Shown here piece by piece: positions 1 through 8,173 of a stretch of DNA of 50,980 bases (the first letter of the stretch is position 1; each line of letters begins with the position of its first letter). The position numbers were made by a program, and so were the translations under genes. The notes under the pieces were generated by a model. The model was not told the origin of the DNA. It was given only the letters and a program-made list of their open reading frames with translations, and did no database searches. Source of the stretch: Ruminiclostridium sp. (GTDB taxonomy: Bacteria > Bacillota > Clostridia > Oscillospirales > Ruminococcaceae); the NCBI GenBank assembly GCA_017624025.1, contig JAGANY010000004.1, positions 1-50,980 of the forward strand, read 5' to 3'.

Positions 1-300
1 AAGGGCGGTCTCGCAATCGCACAGCAGGTAGAAAAGGAAGCAGTACAGGCTGGTTACTGGCACCTCTTCCGCTTCAACCCTGCAGCTGCTGAAGAAGGCA
101 AGAATCCCTTCTCTCTCGACAGCAAGGCTCCTACAGGCGATTACCAGGCATTCATGATGAGAGAAGTACGTTACAACTCCCTCATGAGAGCTAACCCCGA
201 CAGAGCTAAGAAGCTCTTCGATATCGCTGAAGCAAACAGCAAGAAGAAGTATGACAACTTAGTAGGTCTCGTAGATTACTACGCTCCTGTTGAAGGCTAA
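1..300 (+). CDS. nifJ: Pyruvate:ferredoxin (flavodoxin) oxidoreductase, C-terminal end (partial)
   Basis: The window opens inside an open frame whose last 99 residues match the C-terminus of single-chain pyruvate:ferredoxin oxidoreductase. The stretch YWHLFRFNP, followed by a proline-rich linker, FMMREVRYNSL and a lysine-rich helix, is characteristic of the end of this enzyme. The family oxidises pyruvate with CoA to acetyl-CoA and CO2 and reduces ferredoxin, the central step of clostridial fermentation. The thiamine-diphosphate and iron-sulfur domains lie outside the window and cannot be checked. A terminator follows at once, so this is probably the end of its transcript. Confidence 0.85.
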   Translation, partial: KGGLAIAQQVEKEAVQAGYWHLFRFNPAAAEEGKNPFSLDSKAPTGDYQAFMMREVRYNSLMRANPDRAKKLFDIAEANSKKKYDNLVGLVDYYAPVEG

Positions 301-320
301 TATTTCTTAAAATAAATTAC

Positions 321-350
321 GGGCAGTCCGAAAGGGCTGCCTGTTTTTTT
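321..350 (+). terminator. Rho-independent terminator after the PFOR gene
   Basis: A GGGCAGTCC arm, a short GAAA loop and a GGGCTGCCT arm (G-U pairs included) are followed by a run of seven T. It lies 20 bases after the stop codon. Confidence 0.8.
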
Positions 351-372
351 ATGAAATATTTTGTAAAAAACC

Positions 373-401
373 TTGACAAAATAAAAATATGGTGCTATAC
401 T
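373..401 (+). promoter_or_regulatory. Sigma-A type promoter of the trpB T-box leader
   Basis: TTGACA at 373-378 and TATACT at 396-401 are separated by 17 bases. The start of transcription would fall near 408, just before the T-box leader. Confidence 0.75.
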
Positions 402-419
402 GATAAAAATTAAATATTT

Positions 420-690
420 AAACCGTTGATGCGGAGATAAAGGCAGTTATGCTTCCACAGAGAGCCGTCGTTGCTGAGAAGAGGGCGAAACACAGATTGT
501 CAAATGGACCGCTGAGGGCATAGTCAAAGGCTTTGACCGAGTATTCTATGACGTGCGGCATACGTTAGTTGCCGGGGATATGTTGGTATCCTGCTGAAAG
601 TGCACGGGTTTCCCGTGAATCAAGGTGGCACCGCGGATAAGTTATTATTCGTCCTTGACAGATTAGTGTTATTCTGTCAGGGCTGTTTTT
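420..690 (+). promoter_or_regulatory. T-box leader, tryptophan-specific
   Basis: This is a tRNA-sensing leader that controls trpB by transcription antitermination. The T-box core TGGCACCGCGG lies at 626-636. The stem I landmark CAGAGAG lies near 460. A candidate specifier codon UGG (Trp) at 505-507 is followed by A, as is usual. The tRNA-acceptor pairing base in UGGC is C, which fits the G73 discriminator of bacterial tRNA-Trp, so two independent positions agree on tryptophan. The leader ends in a terminator: CCTTGACAG 653-661 pairs with CTGTCAGGG 674-682, followed by a T run to 690. Uncharged tRNA-Trp is expected to favour the antiterminator and switch trpB on. Confidence 0.9.
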
Positions 691-704
691 ATGTAAAACG
701 AAAA

Positions 705-737
705 CCTCTGACGGAGGCAGTCAGAGGTATTTTTATT
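705..737 (+). terminator. Second terminator hairpin between the T-box and trpB
   Basis: CCTCTGAC (705-712) and GTCAGAGG (720-727) form a perfect 8-bp stem with a 7-base loop, followed by TATTTTTATTT. It comes after the T-box terminator, so trpB transcripts must pass two hairpins. Confidence 0.7.
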
Positions 738-754
738 TATCCGGAGGGTATGTT

Positions 755-790
755 ATGTTACTTACGAAACGATGGCGTAGCTTAGTCTGA
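755..790 (+). CDS. Possible 11-residue leader peptide containing one Trp codon
   Basis: GGAGGG at 743-748 stands six bases before an ATG that opens the frame MLLTKRWRSLV and a TGA stop. It sits between the second terminator and trpB and holds a single UGG codon. A frame this short arises easily by chance. The ribosome site is its main support. Confidence 0.25.
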   Translation: MLLTKRWRSLV

Positions 791-841
791 ATTTTAAAAC
801 AACATTAAAACCAATTTTTATATTTATGGAGGACATTTATT

Positions 842-2062
842 ATGATTTGCAATGGCGTTGATTTTGATACTTATTTTTCCAACTATCCCGACAAAAACGG
901 TTACTTCGGTAAATACGGCGGAGTTTATATTGATGATAAGCTTAAGGCAGCTATGGCGGAGATTACAGAAGCATATTACTCAATCTGCCAGTCAAGAAAG
1001 TTTATCGCTGAATTAAGAAGAATCCGTAAGGAGTTTCAGGGTCGTCCTACTCCCGTTTCTCACCTCGAAAGACTTTCCGACGCATTAGGCGGCAAGGTTC
1101 AGCTTTACGCAAAGCGTGAAGACTTAAACCACAGCGGTGCTCATAAGCTTAATCACTGTATGGGTGAAGCTCTTCTTGCCAAGTATATGGGTAAGAAGAA
1201 GGTTATCGCTGAAACAGGTGCAGGTCAGCACGGTGTTGCTCTCGCTACAGCAGCAGCGTATTTCGGTCTTGAATGTGACATTTATATGGGTTCTGTTGAT
1301 ATAAAGAAACAGGCTCCTAACGTAGCAAGAATGAAGATTCTTGGTGCTAACGTTGTTGAAGTAACACACGGCTTACAGACATTAAAGGAAGCTGTTGACG
1401 CTGCTTTTGACGCATACAGCAAGGAATATAAGGATTCTATCTACTGTATCGGTTCTGTTCTCGGCCCTCATCCTTTCCCTATGATGGTAAGAGATTTCCA
1501 GAGCATAGTTGGTATTGAAGCAAGAGAACAGTTCATTGATATGACAGGTCATCTCCCGGATGCAATCGTTGCTTGTGTAGGCGGCGGTTCAAATGCAGCA
1601 GGTCTTTTTGCAGGCTTCCTTAATGACCCTGTTACAATTTACGGTATCGAACCTCTCGGAAGAGGTCCGAAATTAGGCGACCATGCTGCAAGCTTAAAGT
1701 ACGGTACAGAAGGTGTTATGCACGGCTTCAACAGCATTATGCTTAAGGATGAAAACGGCGAGCCTGCTCCCGTATATTCCGTAGCAAGCGGTCTCGACTA
1801 TCCTTCTTCCGGTCCCGAACACGCATTCTTACAGGAAATCGGAAGAGTAAAGTATGACGTAATCGACGACGAGGAAACAATTGATGCATTCTACAAGCTT
1901 GCTCGTCTCGAGGGTATCATTCCCGCAATCGAAAGCTCTCACGCTGTTGCTTACGGTATGAAGCTTGCGAAGACAATGGATAAGGGCTCTGTTCTTATTA
2001 ACCTCTCGGGCAGAGGCGATAAGGATATGGACTATGTTCTTGAAAACTTCGGCATCAGATAA
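842..2062 (+). CDS. trpB: Tryptophan synthase beta subunit (standalone TrpB)
   Basis: TrpB condenses indole with L-serine to give L-tryptophan, using pyridoxal phosphate. At 406 residues it has normal length for the TrpB1 type. The PLP lysine is K102 in HSGAHKLN, the catalytic glutamate is E124 in AETGAGQHG, and the phosphate-binding loop GGGSNA and the late motif [10 protein letters not shown] are present. GGAGG stands about ten bases before the ATG. No trpA or other trp gene is adjacent: a terminator follows immediately and the next gene faces the other way. Without a neighbouring alpha subunit the enzyme may serve indole salvage, or trpA may lie elsewhere. The T-box leader upstream points to control by tRNA-Trp charging. 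Confidence 0.95.
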   Translation: MICNGVDFDTYFSNYPDKNGYFGKYGGVYIDDKLKAAMAEITEAYYSICQSRKFIAELRRIRKEFQGRPTPVSHLERLSDALGGKVQLYAKREDLNHSGAHKLNHCMGEALLAKYMGKKKVIAETGAGQHGVALATAAAYFGLECDIYMGSVDIKKQAPNVARMKILGANVVEVTHGLQTLKEAVDAAFDAYSKEYKDSIYCIGSVLGPHPFPMMVRDFQSIVGIEAREQFIDMTGHLPDAIVACVGGGSNAAGLFAGFLNDPVTIYGIEPLGRGPKLGDHAASLKYGTEGVMHGFNSIMLKDENGEPAPVYSVASGLDYPSSGPEHAFLQEIGRVKYDVIDDEETIDAFYKLARLEGIIPAIESSHAVAYGMKLAKTMDKGSVLINLSGRGDKDMDYVLENFGIR

Positions 2063-2070
2063 ATAAAAAC

Positions 2071-2105
2071 GGTCGGTCAACCTTAAGTTGACCGACCTTT
2101 TTTGT
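2071..2105. terminator. Bidirectional terminator between trpB and the AIM24-family gene
   Basis: GGTCGGTCAAC (2071-2081) and GTTGACCGACC (2087-2097) form a perfect 11-bp stem with T-rich sequence to the right and A-rich sequence to the left. It can serve both convergent genes. Confidence 0.85.
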
Positions 2106-2106
2106 T

Positions 2107-2787
2107 TTAATTACCTGTTGAAATGTAAGGAGCGACTGCACCAGCTACAACGCTTCTTGGTAAAGTCTGGAGCCAGACTCTTCCGGGGCCTGTAACAACA
2201 GTGTTGAATAAGCCTTCGCCGCCGAATAATGCGTTTCCTACACCCTTTACTGTCTGGATATTTACATCAACAGTAACATCCATTGCTGCAAGGTTACCTG
2301 TATCAACAATAAGGGACTGACCGGGAGCTAATGTGTATTCAATAACAGAGCCGTCAATTTCGAGGAAAACATATCCATAGCCTTCAAACTTCTGGAGGAT
2401 GAAGCCCTCACCGCCGAAAAGACCTGCACCGCCTCTTTTCTGGAAATGAACGGACATTTCTACGCCTGCTTCACTTGCTAAGAAAGCGGATTTCTGAGCG
2501 ACGATAGTGTTTGTCGGAGAAACGAGGATAGGAAGGATTTCGCCGGGGAAGCTTGATGAACAAGCGATCATACCCTGTCCGCCCTGGCAGGTATAAGTAT
2601 TCTGGAACATTGATTCGCCGGAGAACATTCTTCCGAACGCCTTTCCTATACCGCCGCCTGCATTAGTTGACATCTGCATATTTGGCGACATCCAGCTCAT
2701 AGCGCCTCTGTCTGTTTTGATTTGTTCGCCTGCTTCGAGCGTCATAATAACGACGGGAAGCGGAGTACCCTTAATTTCGTAATTCAT
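2107..2787 (-). CDS. AIM24 / TIGR00266 family protein
   Basis: The 226-residue protein matches the bacterial AIM24 (TIGR00266) family, which folds as stacked beta-prisms rich in glycine. Visible hallmarks are the N-terminal GTPLPVVIMTLEAGE, the paired FGGEG segments (near residues 125 and 190) and the C-terminal GPGRVWLQTLP. The molecular role of the bacterial family is not established. No signal peptide or membrane segment is seen, so it is probably cytosolic. AAAGGA precedes the ATG. A promoter can be read upstream on the same strand. It appears to be a single-gene transcript sharing a terminator with trpB. Confidence 0.85.
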   Translation of the reverse strand: MNYEIKGTPLPVVIMTLEAGEQIKTDRGAMSWMSPNMQMSTNAGGGIGKAFGRMFSGESMFQNTYTCQGGQGMIACSSSFPGEILPILVSPTNTIVAQKSAFLASEAGVEMSVHFQKRGGAGLFGGEGFILQKFEGYGYVFLEIDGSVIEYTLAPGQSLIVDTGNLAAMDVTVDVNIQTVKGVGNALFGGEGLFNTVVTGPGRVWLQTLPRSVVAGAVAPYISTGN

Positions 2788-2838
2788 AACTAGATTTCCT
2801 TTCCGATTAATAAATAATAGGTATTCCCCTATATGAAA

Positions 2839-2867
2839 ATAATACCATATTTCAGTGTATGATACAA
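2839..2867 (-). promoter_or_regulatory. Probable promoter of the AIM24-family gene
   Basis: On the minus strand, TTGTAT (2867-2862) and TATTAT (2844-2839) are 17 bases apart, upstream of the gene at 2787. Confidence 0.5.
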
Positions 2868-3051
2868 TAGCGTTGAATATTTTTGTAGCTGATGATAAAA
2901 GTTAACAAAGCTGTTTATTCAATTTCAATATAAAAGGTTACTAAAATTTTACAATAATGGTTTTGATTTTCTTTAAATTACGGGAATATTAAGGACGAAA
3001 AAGCAGATAATTGTACCGTAAGCAAATTACAGAACGAAAGGAACAATGTTT

Positions 3052-3711
3052 ATGAATACATTTTATAAGCTTACTATAGCACTGCTGATAAGTATATTCT
3101 GTATCAGGATGGTAAGCGTTCAGGATTATATGCCTGCATATTCTCAGATGGGTTCAAGCGGAACAGAGGTCGAGGAAATCCAGCGTGTGCTTAAAGAGAG
3201 AGGTCTTTTCACAGGCGAGATAACAGGCTATTACGGGGCACAGACGGCCGAAGCAGTAAGAGATTTCCAGCGTCAGCAGGGTCTTTCTGAAACGGGTATA
3301 GCTGATGATACTACCTTAAAGAGACTCGGTATCACCATAGGCTCTATTCCTGAAGCAACCGACGCCAATGTTGGTCTTCTTGCAAGAATTATTTCTGCAG
3401 AGGGAAGAGGCGAATCCTATATAGGGCAGGTTGCTATCGGAGCGGTAATCTGTAACAGAATTGAACATCCGTCATTCCCCGATACGCTTGCGGGAGTTAT
3501 TTACCAGAGCGGAGCATTTACTGCTCTTATTGACGGCCAGTTCAACGAGGAGATTTCGGACAGTGCATACTCGGCGGCAAGAGACGCACTTTCGGGCTGG
3601 GATCCGAGCGGCGGAGCGATATATTATTATAATCCCGAAAAGACTGATAACGAGTTTATCCATTCCCGTCCTGTAATTAAGGTAATCGGAAATCATAGAT
3701 TCTGTTCATAA
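3052..3711 (+). CDS. sleB: Spore cortex-lytic enzyme SleB-like (peptidoglycan-binding plus Hydrolase_2)
   Basis: This is a secreted lytic hydrolase of the SleB/CwlJ family, which degrades cortex peptidoglycan during germination. In order it has an N-terminal hydrophobic segment (about 8-25), a peptidoglycan-binding type 1 domain (about 38-95, with VEEIQRVLKERG and AVRDFQRQQGL), and the SleB catalytic domain (about 105-219), with the conserved SAEGRGE carrying the probable catalytic glutamate and AIYYYNP near the end. I chose ATG 3052 because AAAGGA (3037-3042) is nine bases away; the ATG at 3046 would be only three bases away. It fits the sporulation pair spoIIGA-sigE further right. No clear forespore promoter was recognised. 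Confidence 0.88.
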   Translation: MNTFYKLTIALLISIFCIRMVSVQDYMPAYSQMGSSGTEVEEIQRVLKERGLFTGEITGYYGAQTAEAVRDFQRQQGLSETGIADDTTLKRLGITIGSIPEATDANVGLLARIISAEGRGESYIGQVAIGAVICNRIEHPSFPDTLAGVIYQSGAFTALIDGQFNEEISDSAYSAARDALSGWDPSGGAIYYYNPEKTDNEFIHSRPVIKVIGNHRFCS

Positions 3712-3720
3712 AAAGAAAAA

Positions 3721-3742
3721 CACCTTCTGAAAATGAAGGTGC
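3721..3742 (+). repeat. First copy of a 22-bp terminator hairpin sequence
   Basis: The arms CACCTTC and GAAGGTG form a hairpin with no T run after it. The same 22 bases, with one difference, recur at 3902-3923, where a T run does follow. The two copies flank a 159-bp element, as if an element had split or duplicated a terminator. Confidence 0.75.
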
Positions 3743-3901
3743 CAGACTGTCGGGGAACTCTTTATGATGTGCGAAGCATTCACAGGCTTTGGGGCTTCCG
3801 CCCCTTGCCCCTGACACCCCTTTTATAAAAGGGGTGAACGAAAATTTTTTATTCTCGCTTTGCTCGGCATTTTTAAGAGAAGATACTTTTCGACAAGCTG
3901 A
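3743..3901 (-). repeat. Intergenic repeat element, family A copy 1
   Basis: Read on the minus strand, this stretch contains in order GAGCAAAGCGAG, a TTTTCG block, a hairpin CCCCTTTTATAAAAGGGG, CAGGGG, and a GGGGC..AGCCCC hairpin. The same order of blocks occurs on the plus strand at 50688-50780. The ends show weak inverted similarity (CAGACTGTCG against TCAGCTTGTCG). It has no coding potential and is probably a small non-autonomous repeat or a structured 3' element. Confidence 0.65.
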
Positions 3902-3930
3902 CACCTTTTGAAAATGAAGGTGCTTTTTTT
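3902..3930 (+). terminator. Terminator after sleB, second hairpin copy
   Basis: CACCTTTT..GAAGGTG with an internal AAAAT loop is followed by TGCTTTTTTT. It is the functional-looking copy of the duplicated hairpin. Confidence 0.7.
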
Positions 3931-3933
3931 ATA

Positions 3934-4659
3934 TCAGAAATTCATTTTGTAGTAATATTCAAAGGGAAGCCCAGAGTTTTTTATTTTTTCTGCATAATAT
4001 ACTCCCACAAAACGATAGTGCCAGGGTTCGTAGGCATATCCTGTAGTATTTTCCCATTCCTTCGGATAGCGGAGAATAAAGCCGTATTTATACGCGTTTT
4101 CATTCAGCCACTCGAATTCTTCTGTATTCTCGAAATCGTCGGTAATATCATCGTGGGTTGCCCACCAGTCGTATGTAAGTATATCAATTGCAAGCCCGGC
4201 GTTATGCTCGCTTTTTCCGGGTTCAGCAATTTCACGCAAGGCGGATTTTTCCGCTTCTTCATCGCTTAAGCCTTCGTTTTTAAGACGTTCTATGTATGCC
4301 TCGAGGTTTTCGGTCTGCTTTTCTATGCTTCGGTATGCGGATACAACGCAAAGGTCTATTCCGTCCTCTTCCGCATCCTTTATCATAGCTCTCGCATATT
4401 CAGCGCACCTTTCGTCCATCATAAAGGTACCTTGTACATAATCAAGAGCAGGGGAGTAGTTTTTTTCGAGGGGAAACTCTTCGTTTATAAGAAAGTACGC
4501 CCAGCCGTTATCAATATCGCTTACTCCGTTTTCAGCATAGGTTTCCTGTTTTTCCTTAAGACGCTCGTAGCTGTTCGGGAAGAAATACATAACAAGCTGT
4601 ACAATAAGGAACAGTATGAGAATAATGATATTTCCGTTCTGGATAGTTTTTATCTTCAT
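3934..4659 (-). CDS. M15 family D-alanyl-D-alanine carboxypeptidase (VanY-like), membrane-anchored
   Basis: This zinc metallopeptidase trims the terminal D-alanine of peptidoglycan stem peptides outside the cell. The 241-residue protein starts with a single membrane anchor (about 9-28). The M15B/VanY domain follows, with VVSAYRS, the zinc-ligand block SEHNAGLAIDI and the final EPWHYRFVG. ATG has AAGGAGG seven bases upstream. A promoter on the same strand lies at 4689-4717. No vancomycin-resistance genes are nearby, so this is probably a housekeeping wall-trimming enzyme, not part of a van cluster. Confidence 0.9.
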   Translation of the reverse strand: MKIKTIQNGNIIILILFLIVQLVMYFFPNSYERLKEKQETYAENGVSDIDNGWAYFLINEEFPLEKNYSPALDYVQGTFMMDERCAEYARAMIKDAEEDGIDLCVVSAYRSIEKQTENLEAYIERLKNEGLSDEEAEKSALREIAEPGKSEHNAGLAIDILTYDWWATHDDITDDFENTEEFEWLNENAYKYGFILRYPKEWENTTGYAYEPWHYRFVGVYYAEKIKNSGLPFEYYYKMNF

Positions 4660-4688
4660 ACCATACCTCCTTTTTGCTTGTTACATAA

Positions 4689-4717
4689 AGTATAACCTAT
4701 TATTCAAAAAAAATCAA
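4689..4717 (-). promoter_or_regulatory. Promoter of the VanY-like gene
   Basis: Minus strand TTGATT (4717-4712) and TATACT (4694-4689) with a 17-base spacer, 30 bases before the start codon. Confidence 0.65.
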
Positions 4718-4724
4718 GCTGAAT

Positions 4725-4777
4725 TTTTTAATAACTTGTAATTAAAATTAATAAAAGTATTGACAAGTTATTAAAAA
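4725..4777. promoter_or_regulatory. Perfect 15-bp inverted repeat overlapping the -35 box (possible operator)
   Basis: TTTTTAATAACTTGT (4725-4739) is the exact reverse complement of ACAAGTTATTAAAAA (4763-4777), with a 23-base spacer. The right arm covers part of the -35 box at 4760-4765. It is neither a CIRCE element nor a CtsR box. It may be an operator for a repressor, possibly the ribbon-helix-helix-like product of the next gene. Confidence 0.5.
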
Positions 4778-4788
4778 TGTGTTACAAT
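4760..4788 (+). promoter_or_regulatory. Promoter of the RHH-like gene and clpB
   Basis: TTGACA (4760-4765), 17 bases, TACAAT (4783-4788). It precedes a leader of about 90 bases containing GGACGG..CCGTCC. Confidence 0.75.
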
Positions 4789-4886
4789 GTCATCAGAACA
4801 AAAGAAAAGATAACTTTATATGGTGCTGTACGGACGGAATTATGCCGTCCGTCAGCAGAACTTGTTTTTGAAAGGAATATAAAGCT

Positions 4887-5549
4887 ATGAAAAAAAGCGT
4901 TTACAGCCTTGTGCTGTCTGATGATATTGTGGAAGCTATTGACGCTCTCGCCTATAATTCGGGCGTAAGCCGTTCGGCTATGATAAACAGTATTCTTGCG
5001 GAGGCGGTTTCCTATACAACTCCCGAAAAAAGAATGAATGATATATTCGGAACAATCGAAGCCCTTATGGGAGAAACAGCCTTCCAGATTCAGCCTCAGC
5101 CTTCGGACGCTATGCTTTCCATAAGGTCTGCACTTAAATATAAGTATAAGCCCGTGATAAGATACGGCCTCGAATTATACAGAAGCTTTGAAAAGACAAT
5201 AGGCCAGCTTCGTGTTTCCTTCCGAACCCAGTCGGAAGCCTTAAAATCCGATTTAACGGATTTTCTTAAGCTTTGGGCGGAGCTTGAGAACAAGTATATT
5301 GTCCACTTTTTCCCCGAGGGAATATCCTATACTATCGATGACGGAAGGTTTACAAGAACCTTCAGGCTTCCCGAAGCGAGAGAGCATCAGAGTAATGAAG
5401 AAATCGCAAAGGCAATTTCGGAGTATATAAAAATGTTTGACGAGATACTTAAGATTTATTTCGGCAATATCGAAAACAGGCGTGTTGCCGCCGAGCTTTC
5501 GGTTGAACGGTACCATCAGTATTTAAGAGACGGTATCGTTATTATATAA
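4887..5549 (+). CDS. Uncharacterised protein with N-terminal ribbon-helix-helix-like segment
   Basis: I do not recognise the whole protein (220 residues). The first 50 residues (YSLVLSDDIVEAIDALAYNS then VSRSAMINSILAEAV) read like a ribbon-helix-helix DNA-binding segment: a short beta strand and two helices ending before a proline. The rest is predicted helical and soluble, with many charged residues and no signal peptide. AAAGGA precedes ATG. It lies 26 bases before clpB under one promoter, so it may regulate clpB or itself. The inverted repeat at the promoter would be a natural target. DNA binding is inferred from the pattern only. Confidence 0.6.
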   Translation: MKKSVYSLVLSDDIVEAIDALAYNSGVSRSAMINSILAEAVSYTTPEKRMNDIFGTIEALMGETAFQIQPQPSDAMLSIRSALKYKYKPVIRYGLELYRSFEKTIGQLRVSFRTQSEALKSDLTDFLKLWAELENKYIVHFFPEGISYTIDDGRFTRTFRLPEAREHQSNEEIAKAISEYIKMFDEILKIYFGNIENRRVAAELSVERYHQYLRDGIVII

Positions 5550-5575
5550 AGAACAAAAGAAAGGCAGGTACAACT

Positions 5576-8173
5576 ATGAACACACAGAAATTAACACAGA
5601 AATCAATCGAAGTGATACAGAATGCACAGAATATTGCTGTATCCAATTCCAACCAGCAGATAGACCAGCTTCATCTTCTCCTGTCTCTTTTAACACAGCA
5701 GGACGGACTTATTCCACAGCTTATAAAGAGCATCGGAGCAGACGAAACCGCAATGTCCGAGCAGGCAGAAAAATGTGTTTCGGAGCTTCCTAAGGTAACA
5801 GGAAGCGGAAGACGTCCCGACGAGGTTTATATTACAGCGGATACGGACAAAGCATTTACGGCTGCCGAAGAATCCGCAAAGCGTATGGGAGACGAATTTA
5901 TTTCGGTTGAACATATCTTTATAGGCTTGCTCGAAAAGGCAAGGGATAAGACCAAGGATATTCTTAACGCTTTCGGAATAACAAAGGATAAATTTCTTAC
6001 CGCTCTTAAGACCGTCAGAGGGAATACCCGTGTTACAAGCGATAACCCCGAGGGTACCTATGACGTTCTTAAGAAATACGGTCAGGATCTTGTTGAGCTT
6101 GCACGAAAAAATAAGCTTGATCCTGTTATCGGACGAGACAGCGAGATAAGAAACGTTATCCGTATTCTTTCCCGCAAGAGCAAGAACAATCCTGTTCTTA
6201 TCGGTGAGCCGGGCGTAGGTAAAACAGCTATTGCGGAAGGTCTCGCTTTAAGAATCGTACGAGGCGATGTTCCTAATTCCTTAAAGGACAGACAGCTTTT
6301 TTCGCTTGATATGGGCTCTCTTGTTGCAGGTGCAAAGTATCGAGGTGAATTTGAAGAGAGACTTAAAGCAGTTTTACAGGAAATCAAGAAAAGCGAGGGT
6401 AAAATTATCCTCTTTATCGATGAACTTCATCTTATCGTCGGAGCAGGCAAAACCGACGGTGCTATGGATGCGGGCAATATCTTAAAGCCTATGCTTGCTC
6501 GAGGCGAGCTGCATTGTTTCGGTGCTACAACGCTTAATGAATACCGCCAGTATATCGAAAAGGATGCAGCTCTCGAAAGACGCTTCCAGCCTGTGCTTGT
6601 CGGAGAACCTACAGTAGAAGACACTATCTCTATTTTAAGAGGCTTAAAGGAGCGTTATGAGGTTTTCCACGGCGTTAAGATCCAGGATACCGCTCTTATC
6701 GCTGCCGCAACTCTTTCCAACAGATATATTTCTGACCGATTCCTTCCCGATAAGGCTATTGACCTTGTGGATGAGGCCTGTGCTCTTATAAAAACAGAAA
6801 TGGAGTCTATGCCTACGGAGCTTGATGACCTTTCGAGACGGATTATGCAGCACGAAATTGAAGAAGCGGCACTTACCAAGGAGAATGACGCTCTTTCACA
6901 GGAGCATCTCGCCGAAATAAGAAAAGAGCTTTCGGATATGCGTGAGCAGTTTAAGGAGATGAAAGCACGCTGGGAAAATGAACGTTCGTCGATTACAAGG
7001 CTCCAGGACTTACGTAAGGAAATGGAAGAAATAAGCGGAGAAATCGAAAAGGCAAAGCGTGAATATAATCTCAACAAGGCTGCCGAATTACAGTACGGAC
7101 GTCTTCCGAAGCTAAGAGAGGAGCTTGAAGAAGCGGAACGTCTCGCTGAAAAGAGCAAGAATGACAATACCCTTCTTCGTGACAAGGTAACGGAGGAAGA
7201 GATAGCGAAGATTATCGGACGCTGGACGGGAATACCTGTTTCAAAGCTTATGGAGGGCGAAAGAGAAAAGCTTCTTAATATGGAGAATATTCTCCATAAG
7301 CGTGTTATCGGGCAGGACGAGGCTGTTGAAAAGGTAAGCGAAGCAATTTTGCGTTCAAGAGCAGGCATACAGGACCCCAACCGTCCTTTAGGTTCATTCC
7401 TTTTCTTAGGTCCTACAGGCGTAGGTAAAACTGAACTTGCGAAAGCACTCGCCGAAGCCCTTTTTGATGATGAAAACAGCATTGTCCGCATTGATATGAG
7501 CGAGTATATGGAGAAATTCAGCGTTTCCCGTTTAATCGGTGCACCTCCCGGATACGTAGGATATGACGAGGGTGGTCAGCTTACCGAAGCGGTACGCCGT
7601 AAGCCTTATGCTGTGGTACTTTTTGATGAGGTTGAAAAGGCTCACCCCGATGTGTTCAATATACTCTTACAGGTGCTCGATGACGGTCATATCACTGACA
7701 GCCAGGGCAGAACTGTTGATTTTAAGAATACGATTCTTATTCTTACGTCGAATTTAGGCTCGCCCTATATTTTAGAGGGTATTACTGATGACGGTGAAAT
7801 AAGCGAAGAAGCAAAGGGACAGGTTGACCTTCTCTTAAAGCAGTCCTTCCGTCCCGAATTCCTTAACCGTCTTGATGAAATCGTATATTACAAGCCTTTG
7901 GGAAGAAACGAGATATTCAGCATTGTTGACCTTATGATGAATTCTCTTAATAAGAGACTTTCGGAAAAACAGCTTTCCGTTACTCTTACGGAAAAGGCGA
8001 AGGATTATATTATTGACAACGGATATGACCCGATTTATGGTGCGAGACCGCTTAAAAGATTTATCCAGAGAAAAGCGGAAACCCTTATTGCGAGAGCGAT
8101 TATCGGTGATAAGCTTCATTCGGGCGACGTTATTACCATTGACGCTGACGAAAACGGACTTTATCTTAAATAA
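5576..8173 (+). CDS. clpB: ATP-dependent chaperone ClpB
   Basis: ClpB is a hexameric Hsp100 disaggregase that works with DnaK to rescue aggregated proteins. The 865-residue length is normal. In order: Clp N-domain repeats (1-150), AAA1 with Walker A GEPGVGKT from residue 210, a long coiled-coil middle domain (about 400-530, with [16 protein letters not shown]-type sequence), and AAA2 with Walker A GPTGVGKT near residue 612 and sensor sequence [11 protein letters not shown] at the C-end. The M-domain separates it from ClpC/ClpE. AAAGGCAGG precedes the start. No CIRCE or CtsR site was seen upstream. A fold-back repeat follows directly. Confidence 0.97.
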   Translation: MNTQKLTQKSIEVIQNAQNIAVSNSNQQIDQLHLLLSLLTQQDGLIPQLIKSIGADETAMSEQAEKCVSELPKVTGSGRRPDEVYITADTDKAFTAAEESAKRMGDEFISVEHIFIGLLEKARDKTKDILNAFGITKDKFLTALKTVRGNTRVTSDNPEGTYDVLKKYGQDLVELARKNKLDPVIGRDSEIRNVIRILSRKSKNNPVLIGEPGVGKTAIAEGLALRIVRGDVPNSLKDRQLFSLDMGSLVAGAKYRGEFEERLKAVLQEIKKSEGKIILFIDELHLIVGAGKTDGAMDAGNILKPMLARGELHCFGATTLNEYRQYIEKDAALERRFQPVLVGEPTVEDTISILRGLKERYEVFHGVKIQDTALIAAATLSNRYISDRFLPDKAIDLVDEACALIKTEMESMPTELDDLSRRIMQHEIEEAALTKENDALSQEHLAEIRKELSDMREQFKEMKARWENERSSITRLQDLRKEMEEISGEIEKAKREYNLNKAAELQYGRLPKLREELEEAERLAEKSKNDNTLLRDKVTEEEIAKIIGRWTGIPVSKLMEGEREKLLNMENILHKRVIGQDEAVEKVSEAILRSRAGIQDPNRPLGSFLFLGPTGVGKTELAKALAEALFDDENSIVRIDMSEYMEKFSVSRLIGAPPGYVGYDEGGQLTEAVRRKPYAVVLFDEVEKAHPDVFNILLQVLDDGHITDSQGRTVDFKNTILILTSNLGSPYILEGITDDGEISEEAKGQVDLLLKQSFRPEFLNRLDEIVYYKPLGRNEIFSIVDLMMNSLNKRLSEKQLSVTLTEKAKDYIIDNGYDPIYGARPLKRFIQRKAETLIARAIIGDKLHSGDVITIDADENGLYLK

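Noticed and set aside
600-785. A 61-codon frame inside the trpB leader
   Set aside because: It overlaps the T-box core and the terminator hairpins, which explain the sequence; no family likeness.
4725-4788. CIRCE or CtsR site at clpB
   Set aside because: Neither TTAGCACTC-N9-GAGTGCTAA nor the GGTCAAA tandem is present.
6655-7491. A 278-codon minus-strand frame opposite clpB
   Set aside because: Serine- and arginine-rich composition typical of antisense shadows; ClpB motifs are unbroken on the plus strand.
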